From Deltaproteobacteria bacterium (lineage in GTDB: Bacteria; Myxococcota; Myxococcia; Myxococcales; 40CM-4-68-19): 64,000 bases of DNA. The stretch is taken from the NCBI GenBank assembly GCA_025358085.1, contig JANYKT010000140.1, forward strand, positions 1-64,000. Direction: 5' to 3'. A program made the translations under genes and the position numbers. Below the pieces are notes generated by a model. That model ran no database searches. It was not told the origin of the DNA and saw only the letters and a program-made list of their open reading frames with translations. Below, one piece after another: positions 21,739 to 29,925 of this stretch; within the stretch, counting starts at the first letter, position 1, and each line of letters opens with the position of its first letter.

Positions 21739-22470
21739 ATGGCACAGGTTCAGTCCACGCTCGCCGCGCAGAAGCGCGAAAAGTCAGGCAAAGGTCCCGC
21801 CCGCCAGCTCCGCTTCAAGGGGCTCATCCCGGCGGTCTGCTACGGCCCGCACGACAAGCCGCTGCACGTCTCCATCGACCCGAACGACATCAAGAAGGCC
21901 ATCGCGACCCCGCACAAGTTCAACACGGTCATCACCCTGAAGGTCGAGGGCGGGGAAACGCGCACGGTGCTGTTCAAGCACTACGAAAAGGATCCGCTCG
22001 ACGGCAAGATCTTGCACGCCGACTTCCTCGAAGTCCGCATGGACCAGGACGTGGTCGTCAACGTGCCGGTCGTGCTGATTGGCAGGGCGGTCGGCGTCGC
22101 CGAGGGCGGCATTCTCCAGCAGGTCGCGCGCACGCTCGCCGTGCTCTGCAAGCCGGGCCAGATCCCCGAAAAAATTGAAGTGGATGTGACGGCGCTGAAG
22201 GTCACCGACTCGCTGCACGTCTCCGAGATCAAGGCTCCGGACGGCGTGAAGTTCAAGGCGCGCCAGGATCAGACCATCGCGGTGGTCGCCATCCCGGAGA
22301 AAGAGGAGGAGGTCAAGCCGGCAGTGGTCGCGGTGGTGCCTGGTGCCGAGGGCGCCGCAGCGGTGGCTGGTGCTGCAGGTGCAACCCCGGCGGCGGGCGA
22401 CAAGGCCGCGGCACCGGGGGACAAGGCTGCTCCGGCGGCCAAGGGCGGCGACAAGGGCGGCAAGAAGTAA
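21739..22470 (+). CDS. rplY: 50S ribosomal protein bL25 (Ctc form) with Ala/Lys-rich tail
   Basis: MAQVQSTLAAQKREKSGKGPARQLRFKGLIPAVCYGP...LHADFLEV; start moved to ATG 21739 preceded by aggaga. Confidence 0.95.
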   Translation: MAQVQSTLAAQKREKSGKGPARQLRFKGLIPAVCYGPHDKPLHVSIDPNDIKKAIATPHKFNTVITLKVEGGETRTVLFKHYEKDPLDGKILHADFLEVRMDQDVVVNVPVVLIGRAVGVAEGGILQQVARTLAVLCKPGQIPEKIEVDVTALKVTDSLHVSEIKAPDGVKFKARQDQTIAVVAIPEKEEEVKPAVVAVVPGAEGAAAVAGAAGATPAAGDKAAAPGDKAAPAAKGGDKGGKK

Positions 22471-22476
22471 GCAGCC

Positions 22477-23058
22477 GTGCTGCTCCTCGTCGGCCTCGGA
22501 AACCCGGGCTCGAAGTACGGGCGGACGCGCCACAACATCGGCTTTCGCGTCGCGGAGTTCGCGGCGCAAAGGCTGGGCGCGCCGCTCGACTCGACCCGCT
22601 GGAATACGCTGGTCGGACAGGGGCGGGCCGGGACCGCGCAGGTGGCGGTCCTGCTGCCCCAGACCTTCATGAACTTGAGCGGCGAGCCCGTGGGCCACGC
22701 CGCCCGGTTCTGGAAGGTGGAGCCGGGCGGCGTGGTGGTGGTTCACGACGACCTCGACCTCGAGTTCGGGCGGCTGCAGGTCAAGATTGGCGGAGGAGAC
22801 GGCGGGCACAATGGGCTGAAGAGCCTGAACCAGCACCTGGGGTCGAAAGACTACGTGCGCATCCGGTTCGGAATCGGCAGGCCAACGCAGGGATGGGATC
22901 CCTCGGATTATGTGCTCGGCAAGTTCGACGGTGACGAGGAGAACCAGCTCGAGGAGCTGATCCCCCGGGCGGCGGAAGCAGCAGTGACGGCGCTCTCGCA
23001 AGGAGCGCTGGCAGCGATGAATCAGTTCAACGGCAAGGCAGCAGTAAAAACGAAGTGA
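22477..23058 (+). CDS. pth: Peptidyl-tRNA hydrolase
   Basis: LLVGLGNPGSKYGRTRHNIGFRVAE, PQTFMNLSGEPV, VVHDDLDLEFGRLQVKIGGGDGGHNGLKS. Confidence 0.97.
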   Translation: MLLLVGLGNPGSKYGRTRHNIGFRVAEFAAQRLGAPLDSTRWNTLVGQGRAGTAQVAVLLPQTFMNLSGEPVGHAARFWKVEPGGVVVVHDDLDLEFGRLQVKIGGGDGGHNGLKSLNQHLGSKDYVRIRFGIGRPTQGWDPSDYVLGKFDGDEENQLEELIPRAAEAAVTALSQGALAAMNQFNGKAAVKTK

Positions 23059-23107
23059 TCCTCGCCGCCGGCAATTTCTGCCTGCGGCAAACCCACGAGG
23101 TAACGCG

Positions 23108-23734
23108 ATGCAGACATCGGAAACCCCCACCACTGGCGGAGCGGCGCAAGCCGCGCAGCCGGTCCCGGTCACACCGGCCCCCGCTCAAGTCGCCGTCGTC
23201 CAGCCGGCTCCCAAGCCCGCGGGCACCCGCTTGCGCGAATACGAGACCATTTTCCTGCTCAAGCCCGACCTGGCCGAAGACCTGGTCGAGAAGATCATCG
23301 AGCGCTTCAAGGGCGTGGTCAATCGCGACACGGGCAAGATGCTCAAGGTCGAGAACTGGGGCAAGAAGAAGACCGCGTTCGAGGTGAGGAAGAACCCCCG
23401 CGCGCTGTTCATCCGCTTTCACTATCTCGGCGACTTCAAGATGGTGGCCGAGTTCGAGCGCAACCTGCGCATGACCGACGACGTGATGAAGTACCAGTCG
23501 GTCAAGATCTCCGAGAACGTCGACCCGAACTCTCGCGCGCTCGAGGCGGACGTGAAGCTGCCCGGCGACCCGGAAGTTCCGGATCGCGTTGCGCGTGAGA
23601 CGGAAGGATTCGGCGGCGGCGATCGTGGAGATCGCGGCGATCGTGGAGATCGCGACGACCGTGGCGGCGGCTTTGGCCGCGACCGCGACCGCGAGAATGC
23701 CGACGATGCCGACGCCTCCCCCGAGGCCGAGTAA
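23108..23734 (+). CDS. rpsF: 30S ribosomal protein bS6 with N- and C-terminal extensions
   Basis: REYETIFLLKPDLAEDLVEKIIERFKGVV...VENWGKKKTAFEVRKNPRALFIRFHYLG; C-terminal GDRGDRGDRGDRDDRGGGFGRDRDRE. Confidence 0.95.
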   Translation: MQTSETPTTGGAAQAAQPVPVTPAPAQVAVVQPAPKPAGTRLREYETIFLLKPDLAEDLVEKIIERFKGVVNRDTGKMLKVENWGKKKTAFEVRKNPRALFIRFHYLGDFKMVAEFERNLRMTDDVMKYQSVKISENVDPNSRALEADVKLPGDPEVPDRVARETEGFGGGDRGDRGDRGDRDDRGGGFGRDRDRENADDADASPEAE

Positions 23735-23762
23735 AACCTTTTAGCGACTAAAGGACAAAGAT

Positions 23763-24176
23763 ATGAACGGAGCCAAGAAGGATTTCGGCGGCGGTGGTGG
23801 ATACGGCGGCGGTGGCGGGCGCGGACCCGGCGGTGGCGGCGGCGGTGGTGGTGGCCGCAGCAGCAGCAGCGGCGGCGGCGATCGCGATGAGCGTGGCGGC
23901 GGACGCGGCGGAGCTCGCGGCGGCGGCGACGACATGGAGCGCGGTGGGCGCGGCTTTGGCCGGCGCAAGGTGTGCCGCTATTGCGCCGACAAGAACGCCA
24001 AGGTCGACTACAAGAACGCAGGCGACCTGAAGTACTTCGTCACCGAGCGCGGCAAGATCGTCCCCCGCCGCATCTCCGGGAACTGCGCCAAGCACCAGCG
24101 CCAGGTGGCCACGGCCATCAAGCGCTCGCGCACGGTCGCGCTGCTCCCCTACACCGTCCAGCAGCACCAGAGCTAA
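23763..24176 (+). CDS. rpsR: 30S ribosomal protein bS18 with Gly/Arg-rich N-terminal extension
   Basis: [64 protein letters not shown]. Confidence 0.96.
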   Translation: MNGAKKDFGGGGGYGGGGGRGPGGGGGGGGGRSSSSGGGDRDERGGGRGGARGGGDDMERGGRGFGRRKVCRYCADKNAKVDYKNAGDLKYFVTERGKIVPRRISGNCAKHQRQVATAIKRSRTVALLPYTVQQHQS

Positions 24177-24186
24177 GGGAGCCGAC

Positions 24187-24633
24187 ATGAAAGTCATCCT
24201 GACGAAGGACCTGGAGCATCTCGGCAAGGCCGGCGCGATGGTGGAAGTGAAGCCGGGCTATGGCCGCAACTACCTGCTGCCGCGCGCTCTCGCGCTTCCG
24301 GCGACGGAAAAGAACGTTCGCCAGCTCGAGCACACCAAGGCGGGCATCCTGGCCAGCGCGTCCAAGCACAAGGCCAACATGGACGCGCAGGCGAAGAAGC
24401 TCTCCGCCATTGAACTCAAGTTCACCCGCAAGGTCGGCGAGCAGAACAAGCTCTTCGGCTCGGTGACCTCGAAGGACGTGTACGAGCAGCTCTCGTCGAA
24501 GGGCTTCGAAATCGACCGCAAGCAGATCCACCTTCCTGAGCCGCTCAAAGAGCTGGGCACGCACGAAGTCGAGGTCAAGCTGCACTCGGACGTCTCGGCA
24601 AAGCTGAAGGTCACCATCGGGGCCGAGCAGTAG
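24187..24633 (+). CDS. rplI: 50S ribosomal protein bL9
   Basis: MKVILTKDLEHLGKAGAMVEVKPGYGRNYLLPRALALPAT. Confidence 0.98.
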   Translation: MKVILTKDLEHLGKAGAMVEVKPGYGRNYLLPRALALPATEKNVRQLEHTKAGILASASKHKANMDAQAKKLSAIELKFTRKVGEQNKLFGSVTSKDVYEQLSSKGFEIDRKQIHLPEPLKELGTHEVEVKLHSDVSAKLKVTIGAEQ

Positions 24634-24660
24634 CCGCAGCCTTGGCATCCAGCTCTGCGC

Positions 24661-24704
24661 GCGAGCGGCCGGGGGCAACCTGAAAGCCCCGGCCGTTCGC
24701 TTTT
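24661..24704 (+). terminator. Rho-independent terminator downstream of rplI
   Basis: GCGAGCGGCCGGGG / CCCCGGCCGTTCGC stem (one G-U), 12-nt loop, then TTTT. Confidence 0.78.
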
Positions 24705-24759
24705 GCGGGCCAAACTTTCGCATGTGCAATGCGCCGCGGCGCGCAGTACGCTCCGCTCC

Positions 24760-26067
24760 ATGCGTCGACTGCTGACAGTGCTCGCCCTCTGCGCCACGCC
24801 GGCGCTGGCCTGGCAGCATCTCAGGAAGACACCGCGCGCGCATGTTTTCACTCTCGACGAGGCCAGCCCGCCGCGTCCAGCCGTTCCTTCCTCGATCTCC
24901 ACCGGCGCGACGCCAACGCTCTCGCAACATCCAGCGGGCCCTTTGCTCCCCGGCACAACCGGTCCCCGGCCGACGCCGCCGCCGCAATCGCCGCCGCTGC
25001 CCGGCGCCGCGCCAGGGACGATGGCGAAACCACCCGGGCCGCCACCTCCGCCGGCGATCCCGCCGCGGCGCTTCGGGCGCTTCGACCTCGACCAGCCCAT
25101 CGCGCAGCTGCGCGCCATGCCAGATTTGAAGAGCTGCGACTTGTCCGCGCTCGCGGGCCACGCCGACTGCGCGTTGCCGCACGACGCCGACAAGCTGGGC
25201 CGCGCGCTCATCGCTTGGGAGACGAGCGGCGAGGTGATCGCGCTGCGGCTCATGTTCGACCCGCAGGCCGCGCCGGCGCTGACCGATCTCGAGTGGCAGC
25301 TGACGCGCGGCTGGGGCCCGCCGGTGCTGGAGCAGCTGCGGCGCGAGAAGGATCAGAAGATGCTCTCGCTCGAGTGGGAGGACGCCGAGCACCGCGCCAC
25401 GCTCGAGGCGCAGGGCTCGCTTTCGCAGCCCTCGCGCGCCATCGCCGTCACGCTCGAGCGCCGCCAGGTCCCGCTCTCGGGCGAGTTGGCGGGTCTGCAT
25501 CCCAAGCCATTCCCGGGCTTCCGAATCCGCTGGCTCAAGCGCCTCGAGTGGGACGGCGTGCCGCACGCGCTGCTCTGGGGTACCAGCCTCTCGCCGGTGC
25601 AGGAAGCAGTAGGCGAGAACGGACCCGCCTGGGCCACGCAGCGAAACTATGTTGCGGTCTGGAAGCTCGCAGCGACCCGGCAGCAGCAGCCGCGCCGCTG
25701 GCGTCCGCTCTGGGAGCGCGAGACCGGTGGGGACGACGACGACGAGGCGCAGCGGGTGCTGCTCGTTGAGGCCCGCGACGTGACCGGGGACGGTGTACCG
25801 GACATCGAGGTGGAGCTGTCGTGCGACTCGTGCGGCTCGACCACGAACGAGCTCATCGTCAAAACCGTGCGCGCGGGCAAACTGGTCGACCTGCTCTCGC
25901 GGCGCGAACTCTTCCACGCCCAGGTCGAGATGACGCCCGGCCAGGTGCGCATCCGCGAGCCGGAAGGAGACGAGCAAAGCCCCACCGTCAGCACCTACGC
26001 CTACGACCGCGGAAAGGGAGCGTTCGTCCTTTCGCGAGAGGAGAGAATGGGCTCGCCGCGCGAGTAA
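24760..26067 (+). CDS. Hypothetical secreted protein
   Basis: MRRLLTVLALCATPALA signal peptide, Pro-rich linker, globular C-terminus; ORF opens at 24703. Confidence 0.65.
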   Translation: MRRLLTVLALCATPALAWQHLRKTPRAHVFTLDEASPPRPAVPSSISTGATPTLSQHPAGPLLPGTTGPRPTPPPQSPPLPGAAPGTMAKPPGPPPPPAIPPRRFGRFDLDQPIAQLRAMPDLKSCDLSALAGHADCALPHDADKLGRALIAWETSGEVIALRLMFDPQAAPALTDLEWQLTRGWGPPVLEQLRREKDQKMLSLEWEDAEHRATLEAQGSLSQPSRAIAVTLERRQVPLSGELAGLHPKPFPGFRIRWLKRLEWDGVPHALLWGTSLSPVQEAVGENGPAWATQRNYVAVWKLAATRQQQPRRWRPLWERETGGDDDDEAQRVLLVEARDVTGDGVPDIEVELSCDSCGSTTNELIVKTVRAGKLVDLLSRRELFHAQVEMTPGQVRIREPEGDEQSPTVSTYAYDRGKGAFVLSREERMGSPRE

Positions 26068-26089
26068 AAGTTCGTGTACCCTTTGCGCA

Positions 26090-26389
26090 ATGGGAATCAA
26101 GTATCCGCTGCCGCCGTGGCTCGTCCACGCAGCCGCGGTGAAAAAGAAGCTGAAGGAGCGCGGCTTCCGGCCATCGGACCGCGTGCAGATCTGCGAGCGC
26201 TGCGAGGAGTACGGCGAAGAGGCCTGGTCGCTCAAGGGCGCCCAGGGCATGGGCGGCCGCGACCTCGCCTACTGCATGAATTGCGGACGCTCGCGCTCCT
26301 GGAAGGGCAGCATCGGCGGGCAGCGCCTGGTCGAGGACCCCTTCGACATCGTCACGTTCCTCGGCATCACCACCACCCCGCCGGCTTAG
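26090..26389 (+). CDS. Small zinc-ribbon-like protein, hypothetical
   Basis: Two CxxC pairs (ICERCEEYG; YCMNCGRS) in a 99 aa ORF following a plausible start. Confidence 0.6.
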   Translation: MGIKYPLPPWLVHAAAVKKKLKERGFRPSDRVQICERCEEYGEEAWSLKGAQGMGGRDLAYCMNCGRSRSWKGSIGGQRLVEDPFDIVTFLGITTTPPA

Positions 26390-26466
26390 GGTTTCGTTAG
26401 CCCAGAGTGCTGATCGTGTAGCGCGTAGCGCCAAGGCCTGGACGAAGGAGGCCAGCACAAGTTGCG

Positions 26467-26988
26467 CTAGCGAATGGCTTTGCGGAGTTCGGCGGCGCGC
26501 TTGCGGATAGCGGGAAGACCGCTGTCAATCTCGACGGTGGCCAGCCGCTGCGTCAGTGCCGGCGGCACCTTGAGCGTGCCCGCCTTGTGCATCGCCTCGA
26601 GCCGCGCGAGGGCCTTTTCGACCACATCGTCGTCGGGGTGGCCGAGCAGCCGGTCCAGCAGCCGCGCGTCGTCCGGCAGTTCGTGCTTCTTGAGATATTC
26701 GGTCGAAGCCGCCTGGAAAGCTTTGGTCTCTTCGATGGCGTAGAGCTTCTTTCGCGCCTCGTCGCGCTCGGCCTCGCCCGTGTCGCCCGGCTTCAATTTC
26801 TCGCGCAGGTGCTCCGGCAACTGCGCGCCGCCGCCCGAAAAGAGCCGGTCCAGGTTGGTCTTGTAGGTCGTGTACTTGGTCGACGTCTGGAACCGCTCTG
26901 CTTCGCGGTCCGACTGCTTGCGCGGCCCGCTGCGGTCGCGGCCCTTGTCGATTTCACGCCAGCTCTTCTTCGGCTTCTCGTCGCTCAC
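26467..26988 (-). CDS. Hypothetical conserved protein (charged N-terminus, helical C-terminus)
   Basis: VSDEKPKKSWREIDKGRDRSGPRKQSDREAERFQTSTKYTTYKTNLDRLFSGG; GTG start at 26988 preferred over the 27048 ATG. Confidence 0.65.
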   Translation of the reverse strand: MSDEKPKKSWREIDKGRDRSGPRKQSDREAERFQTSTKYTTYKTNLDRLFSGGGAQLPEHLREKLKPGDTGEAERDEARKKLYAIEETKAFQAASTEYLKKHELPDDARLLDRLLGHPDDDVVEKALARLEAMHKAGTLKVPPALTQRLATVEIDSGLPAIRKRAAELRKAIR

Positions 26989-27124
26989 GCTTTCTCCGTC
27001 CACAGTTTCTTCACACCAGAATCGAACCTGTCCACACGATACCAGCATTGCGATCCACAGGCAGCGGGGCGCAAGGATTCCTCCATCCCCCGCATGTCAG
27101 ACCCCGCAGGCAAGATGGGCCCCC

Positions 27125-28525
27125 GTGACCGCAACCGCCTTGGCCGTGGCCCCCCCCGGCCGAATTCCGCCGCAGAACCTGGACGCCGAGCGCAGCCTGC
27201 TGGGCGGCATCCTGCTGGACAGCAACGCCTATTCGGATGTCTCCGAACTGGTCAAGCCCGAGGACTTCTACCGCGACGCTCACCGCAAGGTCTACGAGGC
27301 GATGACCTCGCTCGCAACCCGCAGCCAGCCCATCGACCGCATCACGGTCAAGGACGAGCTCACCTCGCTGGGTGCGTTCCAGGCAGCCGGTGGCGACGAC
27401 TTCATCGACCTTCTCGACAAGCTCGTCCCTACCGCCGCGAACCTCGCTTACTACGCGAAGATCATCCATGAAAAGGCGCTGGCGCGGAAGCTGATCGAGG
27501 CCGCGAATGGCATCGCGCAGCTGGGCTACGAGCAGCACGGCGACATGGCGGAATTCGCCGACGAGTGTGAGCGGCGCATCTTCTCGGTGACCGAGCAGAA
27601 GACTACGCAGGCGTTCATTCACGTGAAGCCCATCATCGCCGCGGCCTTCAAGACCATCGAGCAGCTCTACGAGCGCCAGGAGGAGATCACCGGCATCCCG
27701 ACCGGCTTCTCCGACCTCGACCGGCTGACCTCCGGGTTCCAGCCCGGCGACCTGGTCATCCTCGCGGCGAGGCCCAGCATGGGAAAGACGGCGTTCTGTT
27801 TAAACATCGCCACCCACGTCGGCATCCGCGGGCAGTACCAGAGCAAGCGCTGCGGCGTCGGCGTGTTCTCGCTGGAGATGCCCAAGGAGCAGCTGGTGAT
27901 GCGCATGCTCTCATCGGAAGCGCGGGTCGACTCGCAGCGCATGCGCACCGGCAAACTGATCGAAAGCGACTGGGCCAAGCTCGCCACCGCGGCCGGAACG
28001 CTCGCCGACGCGAACATCCACATCGACGACTCGCCCGGTGTCTCGGCGCTGGAGCTGCGCGCCAAGTCGCGCCGTCTCTTCGGCAAGTGCGAGCACACCG
28101 ACGCGCCGCTGCGGCTCATCGTCATCGATTACCTGCAGCTGATGCGCGGCAACGAGCGCATCGACTCGCGCGAACAGCAGATCAGCGAGATCTCCCGCTC
28201 GCTCAAGGCGCTGGCCAAAGAGCTTGGGATCCCAATCATTGCCTTGTCGCAGCTCAACCGGTCACTCGAAAAGCGCCCCGACAAGCGGCCGATGATGAGC
28301 GACCTGCGCGAGTCCGGCGCCATCGAGCAGGACGCCGACACCATCATGTTCATCTACCGCGAGGAGGTCTACGAGAAGGAGAAGGAAGAGGTGAAGGGCG
28401 TAGCCGAGATCATCATCGGCAAGCAGCGCAACGGTCCCATCGGCCAGGCCAACGTCGCCTTCCTGCACGAGTTCACCCGCTTCGAGAACCTGGCGCGCGA
28501 CTACGTGCCGAGCGGCGGCGACTAA
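27125..28525 (+). CDS. dnaB: Replicative DNA helicase DnaB
   Basis: PPQNLDAERSLLGGILLD, LVILAARPSMGKTAFCLNIA, VIDYLQLMRG, SDLRESGAIEQDADTIMFIYR. Start moved to GTG 27125. Confidence 0.95.
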   Translation: MTATALAVAPPGRIPPQNLDAERSLLGGILLDSNAYSDVSELVKPEDFYRDAHRKVYEAMTSLATRSQPIDRITVKDELTSLGAFQAAGGDDFIDLLDKLVPTAANLAYYAKIIHEKALARKLIEAANGIAQLGYEQHGDMAEFADECERRIFSVTEQKTTQAFIHVKPIIAAAFKTIEQLYERQEEITGIPTGFSDLDRLTSGFQPGDLVILAARPSMGKTAFCLNIATHVGIRGQYQSKRCGVGVFSLEMPKEQLVMRMLSSEARVDSQRMRTGKLIESDWAKLATAAGTLADANIHIDDSPGVSALELRAKSRRLFGKCEHTDAPLRLIVIDYLQLMRGNERIDSREQQISEISRSLKALAKELGIPIIALSQLNRSLEKRPDKRPMMSDLRESGAIEQDADTIMFIYREEVYEKEKEEVKGVAEIIIGKQRNGPIGQANVAFLHEFTRFENLARDYVPSGGD

Positions 28526-28552
28526 GCGGTAGTAGTCAGTTAGAAACCTGAG

Positions 28553-29524
28553 TCACCTGCGCAGAGCAGGGCGCCGAAGTGGGCCCGCGACGGCGTTCAA
28601 GACTGACCTTGCCTCGCGCCTCAACGGTCGCGTGCAAGCCGCATCCTGGGCCGGTGGATAGACCGAGCGGATCTGTCGATTTCGCGTGGACAGCCCCGCA
28701 TGGTTGATTAAAGGAGCCGGCTCTGAGGACTTGTCCCGGGACAAGTTGAAACGGCGGTGCCGGCCAATTGCCGCATCGCGTTCGTAAACGGCGCGCTTGA
28801 TAGGGTCGGGAATGTGCTGCGTGGCTCGATGGCCCTCGACTTCCGGCGCGACAGGGCTTGGCGGCGGAGCTGTCCGCGTTTTGCGGCCCACGGCGAATCT
28901 TTCCTTCTTCACTTTCTGAATCAGCAAATCGAGCGCAGCCTCGAGGATGGCTGCCAGGTGCTGAGCCTGCCGCGGAGGCGGAGGCGCAGTGAGCGCGGAC
29001 GGCCTTAAGAGCTCGAGTTCCGGCAGTAGCGAGAGCTCGCTTTCCGGCGGAACACACAGAGCGACTCTCGGCGGAATCGAGAGCGCCAGCGAGGGGCGGC
29101 TGGGAATTTTCCGGATCGTCGCGGGAACTGCTGGCTTGGGGAAGAGCTTCGCGATCATCGCATCGATCTGCCGCTTCGACTTGCCAGCCGCCTGGGCTAA
29201 CAGGTCAAGATGATTTTGCCCGGTCAAATGCGGGACCAGAAGGCGCACGCCCGCGAGGTGAATCTTTCCTGAGCGTACCGCTTCGATCAGCGCAGGCAAA
29301 CGTCGCCCCGCGCGCGCCACGCCTATGCGATTATAAGTCGCGTCTTCGGAGAAACCGAGCTCCTCAACGCAATAAGCAAACATCGAAGAAAAGGATTGGG
29401 CGAGATACAGCTTGCGCTCATCGAACTCGCACTCGCGTCCCCAGAGCCGTCCCCTTTGGACGCCGGCATCCAACGCGCGCTCCACCATCTGTAACGCACG
29501 CTCAGGCTTGGTCTTGAATACCAC
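28553..29524 (-). pseudogene. HNH endonuclease-family gene remnant lacking the HNH domain
   Basis: N-terminal features of the family (YNRIGVARAGRRLPALIEAVRSGKIHLAGVRLLVPHL; HIPDPIKRAVYERD) but the reading departs right after YERD, where the Cys/His HNH part is expected. Confidence 0.65.
28729..28746. repeat. Perfect 18-bp palindrome ACTTGTCCCGGGACAAGT
   Basis: Read directly; sits at the breakpoint of the HNH remnant. Confidence 0.85.
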
Positions 29525-29875
29525 CTCGTCTGGAATGCAGCCTCCCTGGCGTCGCTCGGGGACATTGGCTCAGCTGTCCGGCAACTACAGTTCGAAAATC
29601 GATGGGAAGCTGCTCCATGCGCGTCGCCATTGTCAGGCTCACACCGACCTGGCAGTTGGTCACCTTGCCGGCTGACACACGCGATCGCATTTACTCGGAT
29701 CGGGAGGCCACCGAGTCTGGCGGTAGTGTTCGGCAGGGCCCGCGGGGGTAGCGCGAGAGATCCGAGAAGGCAAAGTTTCAAACGGACCCACCACCTCCAT
29801 TCGCAAGGTGCCTTGATTCAGTTAGCCACGGCGAGTGCGCAGGGTGTCCGAAGCCGCCCACTTTTGCCGAACCGG

Positions 29876-29904
29876 TTGGCACGGCGACTTGCGTATGGTG
29901 TCCC
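29876..29904 (+). repeat. 29-nt dispersed motif, second copy (TTGGCACGGCGACTTGCGTATGGTGTCCC)
   Basis: Matches 17078-17106 (TTGGCACGGTGAGTTGCGTATGGTGTCCC) at 27/29. Confidence 0.8.
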
Positions 29905-29925
29905 CTGTCACTATCAGCAGCGGCC

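Noticed and set aside
24118-26250. 710-aa minus-strand ORF
   Set aside because: Antisense to rplI and the 24760-26067 gene; no recognisable motifs.
26870-27124. 85-aa N-terminal extension of DnaB
   Set aside because: Overlaps the oppositely oriented gene, lacks conservation, and GTG 27125 directly precedes the conserved PPQNLDAERSLLGGILLD.
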